From HGM04593 sp045654645 (GTDB taxonomy: Bacteria; Bacteroidota; Bacteroidia; Bacteroidales; Bacteroidaceae): DNA of 64,000 bases. Below, piece by piece: positions 33,359-43,375 of the stretch. Made by a program: the position numbers and the translations under genes. The stretch is taken from contig JAZONR010000046.1 of assembly GCA_045654645.1 (NCBI GenBank), forward strand, positions 1-64,000, in the 5' to 3' direction. The stretch's first letter is position 1, and each line of letters starts with the position of its first letter. The notes under the pieces were generated by a model. That model saw nothing but the letters and a program-made list of their open reading frames with translations. It had not been told where the DNA came from and did not search any database.

Positions 33359-34882
33359 ATGTCTACAAAAAGAATTAAATCGGCTTTGGTTTCCGTTTTC
33401 CACAAAGACGGTCTTGATGAGATTATAAAGCTGCTTCACGCAGACGGTGTTCAACTCATTTCAACAGGCGGCACACAGCAGTTCATTGAGTCGCTTGGCA
33501 TCCCCTGCACAGCAGTAGAGAGCCTCACAGGCTACCCCTCAATCCTGGGCGGACGCGTCAAGACACTTCACCCCAAGGTGTTCGGTGGCATCCTTGGCCG
33601 CAGAGAGCTTGAGAAGGACCAGCAGCAGATGGCAGAATACGAAATTCCCGAGATTGACCTCGTAATAGTAGACCTCTACCCATTTGAGCAGACAGTTGCA
33701 TCGGGCGCTTGCGAGGCCGACATCATCGAAAAGATTGACATAGGCGGTATTTCTCTTATCCGTGGCGCCGCCAAGAACTTCAACGACGTGGTAATCGTTG
33801 CAAGCAAGGCCCAGTATGCTCCCCTGTATGAGATTCTGAAGAGCAAGGGTGCACAGACCGAGCTCGAGGAGCGTCGTTTCTTTGCACGCGAGGCATTTGC
33901 TGTGTCATCGGCCTATGACTCTGCAATCTTCAACTACTTCGACAAGGACGACAACAGCGCATTCCGCCAGACAAATGACACACCAATGTCTCTGCGCTAT
34001 GGCGAGAACCCACACCAGAAGGGTGCTTTCTATGGCAAGTTCAACGATATGCTTGAGCAGATACACGGCAAGGAGATATCATACAACAACCTGCTCGACA
34101 TCAACGCTGCAGTAGAGCTCATAGCCGATTTTGCAGGTGAAACCACATTCGCTATCCTTAAGCACAACAACGCTTGCGGCCTTGCTACACGCCCCACATT
34201 GGCCGAGGCCTGGGACGCAGCTCTTGCAGGCGACCCCGTATCAGCATTCGGCGGTGTACTCATCGCAAATGCCAATGTAGACAAGGCTACTGCCGAAAAG
34301 GTAAACGAGATATTCTTCGAGGTGATTATCGCTCCAAGCTATGACGCCGATGCACTTGAGGTACTCAAACAGAAGAAGAATCGCATTATCCTCATCCAGA
34401 AGTCCGAGGCTATGCCCGCAAAGACCTTCCGCAGCGTACTCAACGGTGTACTCGTTCAGGAGCGCGACGCAAAGGTTGAGACTGTTGCCGACCTGCAGAC
34501 AGTATCAAAGGTTGCCCCCAAGGAGAGCGAGATAGAGGATATGTTGTTTGCCAACAAGATTGTAAAGCACAGCAAGAGCAACGCCATTGTACTCGCAAAG
34601 GGCAAGCAGCTCATTGCAAGCGGTGTTGGACAGACATCACGTGTAGACTCTCTGCGCCACGCCATTGAGAAGGCCGGTTCATTCGGTTTCTCTCTCGAGG
34701 GTGCTGTAATGGCAAGCGACGCCTTCTTCCCCTTCCCCGACTGTGTGCAGATTGCCCACGAGGCAGGCATCAGCGCAGTTATCCATCCGGGAGGCTCAAT
34801 CCGCGACAAGGAGTCTGTTGATTACTGCGACGCAAACGGTGTTGCAATGGTAATCACCGGTTTCCGCCACTTCAAACATTAA
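33359..34882 (+). CDS. purH: Bifunctional AICAR transformylase/IMP cyclohydrolase
   Basis: A 507-aa enzyme for the last two steps of IMP synthesis. The N-terminal IMP cyclohydrolase domain shows LISTGGTQQFIE, GRVKTLHPKVFGG and VDLYPFEQTV; the transformylase domain shows SLRYGENPHQKGAFY, ILKHNNACGLA, SDAFFPFPDCV and IHPGGSIRD. The length is normal. It lies 25 bases before mreB, so purine synthesis and the rod-shape genes may share transcription. Confidence 0.97.
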   Translation: MSTKRIKSALVSVFHKDGLDEIIKLLHADGVQLISTGGTQQFIESLGIPCTAVESLTGYPSILGGRVKTLHPKVFGGILGRRELEKDQQQMAEYEIPEIDLVIVDLYPFEQTVASGACEADIIEKIDIGGISLIRGAAKNFNDVVIVASKAQYAPLYEILKSKGAQTELEERRFFAREAFAVSSAYDSAIFNYFDKDDNSAFRQTNDTPMSLRYGENPHQKGAFYGKFNDMLEQIHGKEISYNNLLDINAAVELIADFAGETTFAILKHNNACGLATRPTLAEAWDAALAGDPVSAFGGVLIANANVDKATAEKVNEIFFEVIIAPSYDADALEVLKQKKNRIILIQKSEAMPAKTFRSVLNGVLVQERDAKVETVADLQTVSKVAPKESEIEDMLFANKIVKHSKSNAIVLAKGKQLIASGVGQTSRVDSLRHAIEKAGSFGFSLEGAVMASDAFFPFPDCVQIAHEAGISAVIHPGGSIRDKESVDYCDANGVAMVITGFRHFKH

Positions 34883-34907
34883 TTTAAAAAAGACAGGAGA
34901 AGATATA

Positions 34908-35924
34908 ATGGGTCTATTTTCATTCACACAGGACGTTGCCATTGACTTGGGTACGGCAAACACCATTGTGTCCTACAACGGAAAGATTGTCGTTGATGAG
35001 CCATCGGTTGTGGCAATTGACGGATCAAAGAAGATGATAGCTGTTGGCGAAAAGGCAAAACAGATGCACGAGAAGACCAACCGCGATATACAGACTATCC
35101 GCCCGCTTAGAGACGGTGTCATCGCCGACTTCTATGCCTGCGAAATGATGATGCGCGGCTTCATCGACAAGATAAATATGGGCAGCAAGCTCTTTACACC
35201 ATCACTTCGAATGGTGATAGGTGTTCCCTACGGCTCTACCGAGGTTGAGTTGCGCGCTGTGCGCGACTCGGCAGAGCACGCCGGCGGCCGCGATGTATAT
35301 CTGATATATGAGCCTATGGCTTCGGCACTGGGTATCGGCCTCGACGTAACAGCGCCCGAGGGTAATATGGTTGTGGACATAGGTGGTGGTTCAACCGAAA
35401 TTGCAGTAATCTCGCTTGGCGGCATCGTTTCAAACGGCTCGCTGCGCACTGCCGGCGACGACTTCACAGCCGACATTCAGGACTATATGAGCCGTCAGCA
35501 CAATGTCCGCGTCAGCGAGCGTATGGCAGAGCGCATCAAGATACACGTGGGCTCGGCACTCACCGACCTTGGCGATGAAGCTCCCCAGGACTACATTGTA
35601 CACGGTCCCAACCGCATAACAGCTATGCCCATCGAGGTCCCCGTGTGCTACCAGGAGATTGCACACTGCATCGACAAGTCGATAACAAAGATTGAGAACG
35701 CTATCATAAGCGCCCTTGAGCAGACACCGCCCGAGCTCTATGCCGACATCGTGCACAACGGCATCTACCTTGCCGGTGGCGGCGCCCTGCTACGCGGCCT
35801 CGACAAGCGCCTGTCAAACAAAATCAATATTCCTTTCCACATAGCCGAGAACCCTCTCTACTGCGTGGCAAAGGGTACAGCGCTTGCCCTCAACGACCTC
35901 ACCTACCCGTTCTTGATGAGATAA
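34908..35924 (+). CDS. mreB: Rod shape-determining actin homologue MreB
   Basis: A 338-aa bacterial actin that forms membrane-bound filaments and directs the elongasome. Nucleotide-binding blocks are VAIDLGTANTIV (phosphate 1), DIGGGSTEIAVIS (phosphate 2) and LAGGGALLRGLD (adenosine). MRGFIDK and PYGSTEVE are family blocks. It is first of five shape genes: mreB, mreC, mreD, mrdA, rodA. Confidence 0.97.
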   Translation: MGLFSFTQDVAIDLGTANTIVSYNGKIVVDEPSVVAIDGSKKMIAVGEKAKQMHEKTNRDIQTIRPLRDGVIADFYACEMMMRGFIDKINMGSKLFTPSLRMVIGVPYGSTEVELRAVRDSAEHAGGRDVYLIYEPMASALGIGLDVTAPEGNMVVDIGGGSTEIAVISLGGIVSNGSLRTAGDDFTADIQDYMSRQHNVRVSERMAERIKIHVGSALTDLGDEAPQDYIVHGPNRITAMPIEVPVCYQEIAHCIDKSITKIENAIISALEQTPPELYADIVHNGIYLAGGGALLRGLDKRLSNKINIPFHIAENPLYCVAKGTALALNDLTYPFLMR

Positions 35925-35951
35925 CGACAACGCAAAAAAAGCTACAGAAAC

Positions 35952-36791
35952 GTGAGGGGAATACTCAATTTTCTAATAAAGCACAATCACTGGTTCCTTT
36001 TCCTATTTTTGGAAGGAATCAGTTTTGTGCTTATAGTCAGTTTCAACAACTTTCAAAGAGCAACACTCTTCACATCAGCCAACAAAGTTGCCGGAACCAT
36101 ATACTCAACGCTCAGCAATGTTAGCAGTTACTTTGGTTTGAGAGAGGAGAACGTTACACTGTTGGAGCAGAACAGAAAACTGATGAACGAAATTGAATCG
36201 CTAAGAACAGAGCTCAACGCCTATTCCGACAGCGCAGCCATTGCCAACAACCCCCACACGCACCACAACGGCTACTACTACACCACAGCAAGGGTGGTAA
36301 ACAACTCGGTTAATAGAACCAACAATTTCCTCACCATAGACAAAGGAACAAACCACAACGTAGACAGCCGTATGGGAGTATTTAACGAGAGAGGAGTTAT
36401 TGGTATAACATATACCTCTTCTGAAAGATACACTGTGGTGTTGCCTCTCCTCAACAGCAAGAGCGTAATAAGCTGCAAGGTAAACGACGGCAACCTCTAC
36501 ACTATATCCTGGGACGGAAAAGATATACACTACTCCTACATTGTAGACCTCCCGCGCTACGAAATTTTTGAGAGCGGCGACACGGTTGTTACAAGCGGTT
36601 TCTCATCCATTTTCCCCGAGGGTGTTCCCATTGGAAGCATAGAGAGCCTCGAAGAGTCGGCCGACGGACAATCCTACCGCGCACGCGTGAAACTGTTTGC
36701 CGATTTCGGCAGCCTCGACAACGTGTTCATTGTGGGCAATGACAACAAGACCGAACAAGAGAAACTTGAAAAAGGCATAACAGAGAGATGA
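35952..36791 (+). CDS. mreC: Rod shape-determining protein MreC
   Basis: A 279-aa protein with one N-terminal membrane helix (about residues 12-30), a coiled coil (about 62-85), and the periplasmic two-barrel MreC domain (VNRTNNFLTIDKGTNHNV; VITSGFSSIFPEG-like segment GDTVVTSGFSSIFPEGVPIG). It links MreB to PBP2 and RodA. The start is GTG at 35952; no ATG lies nearby in frame. Its stop overlaps the mreD start (ATGA, 36788-36791). Confidence 0.93.
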   Translation: MRGILNFLIKHNHWFLFLFLEGISFVLIVSFNNFQRATLFTSANKVAGTIYSTLSNVSSYFGLREENVTLLEQNRKLMNEIESLRTELNAYSDSAAIANNPHTHHNGYYYTTARVVNNSVNRTNNFLTIDKGTNHNVDSRMGVFNERGVIGITYTSSERYTVVLPLLNSKSVISCKVNDGNLYTISWDGKDIHYSYIVDLPRYEIFESGDTVVTSGFSSIFPEGVPIGSIESLEESADGQSYRARVKLFADFGSLDNVFIVGNDNKTEQEKLEKGITER

Positions 36792-37291
36792 CAAGAAACA
36801 CATTCATAAGGCTAAGGAACTTCATATTACTGTCGCTTGCGCAGGTGCTTATCTTCAGCCAGATACACCTGTTTGGCTATGCCACAGCCTGCATCTTTGT
36901 CATCTACCTGATAAAGATGCCGCGCCACACCACACGCAACGAGATGATGACCTGGGCATTCCTCTTTGGCCTTGTAACAGACATCTTTTGCAACACCCCG
37001 GGCATACACGCCGCTGCAGCCACCGCTATGGCCTTTGCACGCAACTACATACTTGCCACCTTCACACACAAAGGACTGCCCGACGACTTTACCCCGAGCG
37101 CCAAGAGCCTCAAATGGGGAAGCTACATCATCTACTCCCTTGTGTGCACATCAATCTTCTATGCTGTACTGTTCATTCTCGAACTGTTTGCGGCGAGATA
37201 CTTTACAACACTCCTCATAGGCACAGCCTCAAGCACACTGCTCACAATGCTGTTCCTGGTGGTAACAGAATGTTTCACGCCCAAAAAGTGA
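36788..37291 (+). CDS. mreD: Rod shape-determining protein MreD
   Basis: A 167-aa inner-membrane protein with five or so helices and the loop GLVTDIFCNTPGIHAAA typical of Bacteroidetes MreD. It is part of the elongasome with MreC, PBP2 and RodA. It overlaps mreC by four bases and ends 4 bases before mrdA. Confidence 0.9.
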   Translation: MTRNTFIRLRNFILLSLAQVLIFSQIHLFGYATACIFVIYLIKMPRHTTRNEMMTWAFLFGLVTDIFCNTPGIHAAAATAMAFARNYILATFTHKGLPDDFTPSAKSLKWGSYIIYSLVCTSIFYAVLFILELFAARYFTTLLIGTASSTLLTMLFLVVTECFTPKK

Positions 37292-37295
37292 GGCT

Positions 37296-39137
37296 ATGAA
37301 AGAACCGGACTTCAGAGTGCGCAAGTACATCCTGTCGGGCATTGTAGTGCTCATCTTCATCACATACCTCATACAGCTTGGCTCACTTCAAATAAATAGC
37401 GACTACAAGAGCAAGGCCGACAGCAACGCCTTCTACAAGAAGACAATATACCCGTCGCGAGGCCAGATGTATGACCGCAACGGCAAATTGCTTGTCTACA
37501 ACAAGCCCGCCTATGACATTACCTTTGTCCCAAGAGAGATAAAAGGAGTGGACACACTTGAACTGTGCAACACGCTGGGCATTACCATAGAGGACTTTCT
37601 ACAACGTATGGAGCGTGTCAAGAACAAAAGATACAACCCCGCCTACTCCTATTACACCGAGCAGACACTGCTGTCCCAAGTCCCAATGGAAGACTTCGCA
37701 GCCTTCCAGGAAAAAATCTTTCTTTTCAAGGGCTTCTACATACGCAAACGCTACACAAGGCAATATGAATACAGTGTTGCAGGAGCACTTTTCGGCGATG
37801 TGGGCGAGGTATCACAAAAAACCATCGAAAAAGACCCTTATTACCAGCAAGGAGACTACTATGGCACACAGGGACTTGAAGCATCATACGAAAAACAACT
37901 ACGAGGTGAAAAGGGAACAGAGGTGCTTCTGCGCGACGCGCGCGGACGCATACAAGGCAAATACCAGGAAGGAGCTCTCGACACCCCTGCCATACGCGGT
38001 AAAAACCTGACACTGAGCCTTGACATAGAACTGCAGATGCTTGGCGAGGAGCTGCTAAAAAACAAAATTGGCAGCATAGTAGCCATAGAGCCCGCCACAG
38101 GAGAAATTCTCTGTATGGTATCATCGCCATCGTATGACCCCTCGCTGCTCACAGGGCGCGACAGGGGCAAGAACCACAAGGCGCTCTCGGCCGACAAGCG
38201 AAAGCCCTTGCTCAACAGAACAATAATGGGAAGCTATCCCCCGGGCTCAACCTTCAAAACAGCACAAGCCGCAATGTTCCTTGAAGAGGGCGTTGTAACA
38301 CCACAAACCGCATTCCCTTGCAATATGGGGTTTATCTTCAACAACTTCAGGCTAGGATGCCACGCCCACTCATCGCCCACAGCACTCTACGATGCCATTG
38401 CAACATCGTGCAACGCCTATTTCTGCTGGGGCCTGCACCGTATGTTCGGTATGAGCAAATATGGTGGCACAAAGAATGCAATGAACAAGTGGCGCGACTA
38501 TATGGTGTCAATGGGATTTGGTTACAAGCTCGGCGTAGACCTGCCGGGCGAAGCACGTGGAATGATTCCTAATGCCGAATACTACACACGCCACTATGGA
38601 AACTACTGGCGCGCGCTCACCGTCATAAGCATCTCAATCGGGCAGGGCGAGGTTCTGCTCACCCCGCTACAGATTGCCAACCTTGGCGCCACAATAGCCA
38701 ATAGGGGAACATTCATAACCCCACACCTTGTGAAGAGTGTAGAGAACGACACAATCGACAGCAAATACCTCACGCCCAAGAGCACAATGGTGAGCCCCAG
38801 TGTGTACAAAGATATAGTAAAGGGAATGCGTCGTGCCGTTACAGGCGGAACGTGCCGTGGAGCCGACATCCCGGGCGTGGAGGTATGCGGCAAGACCGGT
38901 ACCGCCGAAAACAAAGGCAAGGACCACTCGGTGTTCCTTGGTTTTGCCCCAATGGAGAAACCAAAGATTGCAGTGTCGGTCTATGTGGAGAACGGTGGAT
39001 TTGGTGCAGAATACGGTGTACCCATAGGAGCACTCATAATGGAAAAATACCTCAACGACACACTCTCTGCCGCAAGCATTGAAAAAGCCGCAACCATCAG
39101 CAACAAGAAAATCTACTATGGAAAAGAGGAACGATAA
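37296..39137 (+). CDS. mrdA: Penicillin-binding protein 2, elongasome transpeptidase
   Basis: A 613-aa inner-membrane transpeptidase for side-wall peptidoglycan. It has one N-terminal helix (about residues 10-30), a pedestal domain (YPSRGQMYDRNGKLLVYN), and the transpeptidase active-site motifs S-x-x-K (STFK, near residue 317), SCN (near 371) and KTGT (near 533). All three are intact. It overlaps rodA by 20 bases, which fits tight coupling of PBP2 and RodA. Confidence 0.96.
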   Translation: MKEPDFRVRKYILSGIVVLIFITYLIQLGSLQINSDYKSKADSNAFYKKTIYPSRGQMYDRNGKLLVYNKPAYDITFVPREIKGVDTLELCNTLGITIEDFLQRMERVKNKRYNPAYSYYTEQTLLSQVPMEDFAAFQEKIFLFKGFYIRKRYTRQYEYSVAGALFGDVGEVSQKTIEKDPYYQQGDYYGTQGLEASYEKQLRGEKGTEVLLRDARGRIQGKYQEGALDTPAIRGKNLTLSLDIELQMLGEELLKNKIGSIVAIEPATGEILCMVSSPSYDPSLLTGRDRGKNHKALSADKRKPLLNRTIMGSYPPGSTFKTAQAAMFLEEGVVTPQTAFPCNMGFIFNNFRLGCHAHSSPTALYDAIATSCNAYFCWGLHRMFGMSKYGGTKNAMNKWRDYMVSMGFGYKLGVDLPGEARGMIPNAEYYTRHYGNYWRALTVISISIGQGEVLLTPLQIANLGATIANRGTFITPHLVKSVENDTIDSKYLTPKSTMVSPSVYKDIVKGMRRAVTGGTCRGADIPGVEVCGKTGTAENKGKDHSVFLGFAPMEKPKIAVSVYVENGGFGAEYGVPIGALIMEKYLNDTLSAASIEKAATISNKKIYYGKEER

Positions 39138-40584
39138 CATATTCAAAAGGCTCGACTGGTGGACATTGCTACTCTATGCTTTGCTTGCCACATTGGGATG
39201 GCTTGCCATCTGTGGCGCCAGCCACAGCTACATAGAGACAAGCTTCGTGGAGTTCTTCAGCCAAAGCGAGCACAGCGGTAAACAGGCGCTGTGGGCGGGA
39301 ATATCACTCATTGCAGGATTGATATTGCTGTGCATCCCCAAGCACACCTACCGCAATCTCTCTCCCATAATCTACCTATTCACCCTGCTGCTTGGATTTG
39401 TTACAATATTTATTGCAACCGACATCAAAGGCTCACGCTCCTGGATTTCAGCAGGCCCTTTCAACATACAGCCGGCCGAGTTTATGAAGTCGGCAACAGC
39501 ACTTATGCTTGCCGCCTACATTGGCCGCAGAGATTTCAAAATATCAAACAAACGCGATTTTCTGTGGTGCGTGGGCATAATACTGCTACCAATGTTCATA
39601 ATCATTGGCCAAAAGGAGACCGGTAGCGCGCTTGTCTATCTGGCACTCTTCCTGGTACTCTACCGCGAAGGAATGACAGGCATCTTCCTGCTCACAGGCG
39701 TCAGCGCAATAATATACTTTGTGGTGGGAATAAAGTATGGCAACGAAATGTTCGATGGCATCCCTGCAAGCATAGGGCAGTATGCCACAAGCATCATCAT
39801 TCAGGCAATATCAATCGCCACTGTAAAATTCTGGTGCAAACACAATAGAACATTCCTTGTGTTGCTTACCGTAAATACCATAGGCACGCTGTGCTCTTAT
39901 CTCTTTGCAATATATATCATAACATTCAATGTTATGATAATACAATATGCCCTGCTGCTGTTCAATGTCATATATCTGTTGCTGCAGATGAGACTCAAGA
40001 AAGAGAAGAAGAACCTTTGGGTGGCAATGTACATTGTTGGAGCATTGGCCTTCTGCTACTCCTGCAACTACGTGATGCAAAACGTGCTGAAACCCCACCA
40101 GAAGGTGCGAGTGGAGGTGCTGCTGGGCCTCAAAGAGGAGCTCACAGGAGCCGGCTACAATGTACACCAGTCAAAGATTGCAATAGGCTCGGGAGGCTTG
40201 TGGGGCAAAGGCTTCCTCAACGGAACACAGACAAAGCTGAAATATGTACCCGAACAACATACCGACTTCATCTTCTGCACCATTGGCGAGGAGCAAGGCT
40301 TTGCCGGCTCGGCTTTCGTGATGCTGATGTTCGTGATTTTCATATTAAGGATAATACACCTTGCCGAACGGCAGGATGACCGTTTCGGGCGTGCCTATGG
40401 ATATGCCATTGCATCAATCTTCCTGCTGCACTTCACCATAAACATTGGAATGGTGCTTGGCATTGTACCCGTCATTGGTATTCCGCTACCCTTCTTCAGC
40501 TATGGTGGCTCATCATTCTTGGGATTCTCTATTCTGCTGTTCACATTTCTTAGAATAGACTCCGACCGCGAAATAAAGAAATAA
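39118..40584 (+). CDS. rodA: Peptidoglycan glycosyltransferase RodA
   Basis: A 488-aa SEDS-family membrane glycosyltransferase that polymerises glycan strands with PBP2. It shows GSRSWISAGPFNIQPAEFMK, EQGFAGSAFVM and the closing block IPLPFFSYGGSSFL. It is about 110 residues longer than E. coli RodA because of an extra membrane segment between about residues 225 and 340, which is usual in Bacteroidetes. The ATG at 39118 fits the family start; an in-frame ATG at 39079 lies deeper in mrdA. Confidence 0.95.
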   Translation: MEKRNDNIFKRLDWWTLLLYALLATLGWLAICGASHSYIETSFVEFFSQSEHSGKQALWAGISLIAGLILLCIPKHTYRNLSPIIYLFTLLLGFVTIFIATDIKGSRSWISAGPFNIQPAEFMKSATALMLAAYIGRRDFKISNKRDFLWCVGIILLPMFIIIGQKETGSALVYLALFLVLYREGMTGIFLLTGVSAIIYFVVGIKYGNEMFDGIPASIGQYATSIIIQAISIATVKFWCKHNRTFLVLLTVNTIGTLCSYLFAIYIITFNVMIIQYALLLFNVIYLLLQMRLKKEKKNLWVAMYIVGALAFCYSCNYVMQNVLKPHQKVRVEVLLGLKEELTGAGYNVHQSKIAIGSGGLWGKGFLNGTQTKLKYVPEQHTDFIFCTIGEEQGFAGSAFVMLMFVIFILRIIHLAERQDDRFGRAYGYAIASIFLLHFTINIGMVLGIVPVIGIPLPFFSYGGSSFLGFSILLFTFLRIDSDREIKK

Positions 40585-40614
40585 GCACAAGGCTGTTTAT
40601 TTTAACCTTGTGCT
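40584..40614. terminator. Bidirectional terminator between rodA and gldH
   Basis: AGCACAAGG (40584-40592) and CCTTGTGCT (40606-40614) form a stem with A/T-rich flanks on both sides. The right arm lies inside the last codons of gldH, so convergent genes share it. Confidence 0.7.
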
Positions 40615-41115
40615 CAATTTTATTCCCACATCACTCACACCCCGCAAAACAACATCGGGCATAATGTGTGTAACACGCACCTCCATTGTGTCGCCCGGCG
40701 ATGCATCCACCACGGCCACGTTGCTCTCATTTTGGAACAGCAACCCCGCTGTGGAACCAATATGCCGCCCGTTTTCATCATAGACCTTGCAGAACAGAGT
40801 GTCCACCGACAAAAGAGAATCCCCGGGGAGAGCATACGACTCGGCACGCACCCACAACCCTTTATACTTGAATGATGAGTTACAACGCAGCTGCACACTC
40901 AGTTGCATAGAACATAAAGAGTCCCAACGCAGAAAATCATCACCCTCATAAAGAAAGGAAAGTGTGTCCCCTGCAACCCACTTGGCACCCTCTACAGAAG
41001 CAAAGCGGTGATACACGGTGCCATCGCACCCCACAATCGCAAACAGCGACAGCAGAAGCAGCAGACAATCACTCCTTAGACGCCTCGCTCTTTCCTTTAC
41101 CCTTGTTGTTTGCAT
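40597..41115 (-). CDS. gldH: Gliding-motility lipoprotein GldH
   Basis: A 172-aa lipoprotein (signal ending LFAIVGC, C30 from the chosen start). It has the GldH block PILTYHRF-like VYHRFASVEGAKW and a beta-rich body ending VLRGVSDVGIKL. GldH is needed for gliding and type IX secretion in Flavobacterium, but its exact role is unknown. The start at 41115 overlaps ricT by 47 bases; an ATG at 41151 is also in frame. It is last in the minus-strand set metF-holB-ricT-gldH and the only type IX accessory gene seen away from the por operon. Confidence 0.85.
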   Translation of the reverse strand: MQTTRVKERARRLRSDCLLLLLSLFAIVGCDGTVYHRFASVEGAKWVAGDTLSFLYEGDDFLRWDSLCSMQLSVQLRCNSSFKYKGLWVRAESYALPGDSLLSVDTLFCKVYDENGRHIGSTAGLLFQNESNVAVVDASPGDTMEVRVTHIMPDVVLRGVSDVGIKLSTRLK

Positions 41116-42238
41116 TGCCCTTCTTTTGTTCAGGACGGCCACCGCCGCCACCTTTGCGACGCTTCTTGTTATTACGCTGCACCGAATCGAAACGGTTGAT
41201 ATTCTCCTGCTCCAGCAAATCTACCGGGCGCTTGTTCTCCTGCATACCCTCGAGCTGCAGGCTCTCGGGCTTCTCACCGCGTTTATTCATCTCAATGATG
41301 GCAAACGCACGGCGGCCTGTAATGGTTACAAGATTGGCCGGGATATGCTTGTCGGTTGAATAGGTTATTTCACCGCGCATTATATCACATTTGAAGAAAT
41401 AGTATGTAGCGTCCTTGGTCTCAAGCGCAATATCGCGCTGTGGAAGCCTCTTTGAAGCCTCAACATAAGCATCAACCTCATAGTTGAGACAGCACTTCAG
41501 CTTTGCACACTGCCCGGCAAGTTTCTGCGGGTTGAGCGAGACATCCTGGAAACGTGCAGCCGATGTAGAGACCGACACAAAATTGGTTGTAAAAGTGGCA
41601 CAGCACAACTCGCGGCCACAGGGACCTATACCACCAATGCGACCCGCCTCCTGGCGTGCACCAATCTGCTTCATCTCAATCTTCACCTTGAACACATCGG
41701 CAAGCACCTTGATGAGCTGACGGAAATCGACACGATTGTCGGCAATGTAGTAGAAAATAGCCTTAAGACCATCGCCCTGATACTCCACATCACCAATCTT
41801 CATATCGAGATTAAGGTCCTTGGCAATCTGTCGCGAACGTATCATTGTATCGTGTTCACGAGCCTTGGCCTCCTCATACTTTTCCATATCCACAGGGCGC
41901 GCCTTGCGGTAGATGCGTTTAAACTCACTGTCGGGTGTGAGACGTGTCTTCTTCAACTGCAAGAGCACCAAACGGCCGGTCATTGTAACCTTGCCGATAT
42001 CGTGCCCGGGGGTAGCCTCAACAGCCACCACATCACCCTTCTGCAAAGGAATTCTGTTGCTGTTCCTGTAATATCCCTTACGGGTATTCTTGAACTGCAC
42101 CTCCACAATATCGGTATACTCCTCATTGCCAGGCACACCGGCCAGCCAATCAAAGGTGTTCAGCGGCGCTTCCATTCTGCCACAGCCACTGCAGCAGATG
42201 CCGGCACAACCATTATTCTCCTTATATTTTTTCTCCAT
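41069..42238 (-). CDS. ricT: PSP1-domain protein RicT/YaaT family
   Basis: A 389-aa protein with the PSP1 domain. N-terminal cysteines CCSGCG and the central cluster CGRELCC...CAKLKCCLNY give the Cys-rich set that binds a 4Fe-4S cluster in Bacillus RicT, which there affects RNase Y and mRNA processing. What it does in Bacteroidetes is not known. The last 45 residues are a basic Gly/Lys/Arg-rich tail, which suggests nucleic-acid contact. It follows holB directly (1 base apart) and overlaps gldH. Confidence 0.85.
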   Translation of the reverse strand: MEKKYKENNGCAGICCSGCGRMEAPLNTFDWLAGVPGNEEYTDIVEVQFKNTRKGYYRNSNRIPLQKGDVVAVEATPGHDIGKVTMTGRLVLLQLKKTRLTPDSEFKRIYRKARPVDMEKYEEAKAREHDTMIRSRQIAKDLNLDMKIGDVEYQGDGLKAIFYYIADNRVDFRQLIKVLADVFKVKIEMKQIGARQEAGRIGGIGPCGRELCCATFTTNFVSVSTSAARFQDVSLNPQKLAGQCAKLKCCLNYEVDAYVEASKRLPQRDIALETKDATYYFFKCDIMRGEITYSTDKHIPANLVTITGRRAFAIIEMNKRGEKPESLQLEGMQENKRPVDLLEQENINRFDSVQRNNKKRRKGGGGGRPEQKKGNANNKGKGKSEASKE

Positions 42239-43375
42239 TTATCTATTTTTTATCCAGACAATCATCCTCAACGACATATCAAAGAAGACCATCTTTGCAT
42301 TAACATTCTGTTCTATGTGCCTCTGCGCCTCGGAAAGTTCCTCCATAATGCCAAATATGTTACGCTCGTTCACAAACGGCGAGAAACGCACCGAAAAGTT
42401 ACGCTCGGCCTGCGACATATAAACCATCTCCTCTTCCCTAAAGTTTAGGATAAAGTTCTCTCTAATCATCCTTTGGCAGTAATCGAGCAAACGCTTCTGT
42501 CGTTCACGACCCAATGCTGCCACCTGCTCGCTCCAGGCCTTCATATCGCGTATATTTCGGGCATAGGCCACACGCATAAGTTGCATAAAGAGGTCGAGAT
42601 AAAGAGCCTTTTCTTCACTAACGGAGAGCATCTCCTCGGCCTTTTCCCAATTTCCGCCGCCCTGCTGGGCTATTGACTTGGCATCCTCGAACTGCAAGCC
42701 ATATTTTGCCATAAGTGCATTCTCGATATCTTCGCGTGCAATGCGCGGCACATCAATGCGCTGCGTGCGACTGAGGATGGTGGATATTATCTTGTCGGGT
42801 TCCTCCGACACAAGCAGAAACAGAGTCTTGTGCGGCGGCTCCTCAATTATCTTCAGCAACTTGTTGGAACACACCTCCTTCATCTTTTCCGGCAGCCATA
42901 TTATCACCACCTTCCAGCCACCTTCGCGCGACTGCATCGAAAGCTTATGCAAAATCTCACTGCTTTCACGCTCATATATCATAGGCTGCTGATTCTCCAC
43001 ATCAATCTTCGCCAGCCAATTGTCGTAGCTGAAATAGGGATTCTTCCCAAGCATCTCTCGCCACTCGGCAATGTAGTCATCACTCACAGGAGCCGTGTCG
43101 CTGTTCTTTTTCTTCTTTACAGGGAACACAAAGTGCAAGTCGCTGTGTATAAACTTGCCAAGCTTTACACAGGCGGGGCACATACCACAGGCGTCTGCCC
43201 CCTGCTTGCCACACAGCAAATAGTTTGCAAGCGCCACAGCAATTGCCAACTTACCGTTACCCTGTGGGCCGGTTATCAGCAATGCGTGAGCAAGCCGGTT
43301 CTCATCCACACAACGGCGCAACTGCTCTATAACACCCTTCTGACCTATTATATCCTTGAAAAACAGCGCCATCAA
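42239..43375 (-). CDS. holB: DNA polymerase III delta-prime subunit
   Basis: A 378-aa AAA+ clamp-loader subunit. It opens FFKDIIGQKGVIEQLR, with a Walker A-like GPQGNGKL (about 36-43), a zinc-module cysteine set (CGKQGADACGMCPAC) and sensor region SRTQRIDVPR. It should load the sliding clamp with DnaX and HolA. Its start overlaps the metF stop by four bases; MALFF from the second Met is an alternative start. Confidence 0.9.
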   Translation of the reverse strand: MMALFFKDIIGQKGVIEQLRRCVDENRLAHALLITGPQGNGKLAIAVALANYLLCGKQGADACGMCPACVKLGKFIHSDLHFVFPVKKKKNSDTAPVSDDYIAEWREMLGKNPYFSYDNWLAKIDVENQQPMIYERESSEILHKLSMQSREGGWKVVIIWLPEKMKEVCSNKLLKIIEEPPHKTLFLLVSEEPDKIISTILSRTQRIDVPRIAREDIENALMAKYGLQFEDAKSIAQQGGGNWEKAEEMLSVSEEKALYLDLFMQLMRVAYARNIRDMKAWSEQVAALGRERQKRLLDYCQRMIRENFILNFREEEMVYMSQAERNFSVRFSPFVNERNIFGIMEELSEAQRHIEQNVNAKMVFFDMSLRMIVWIKNR

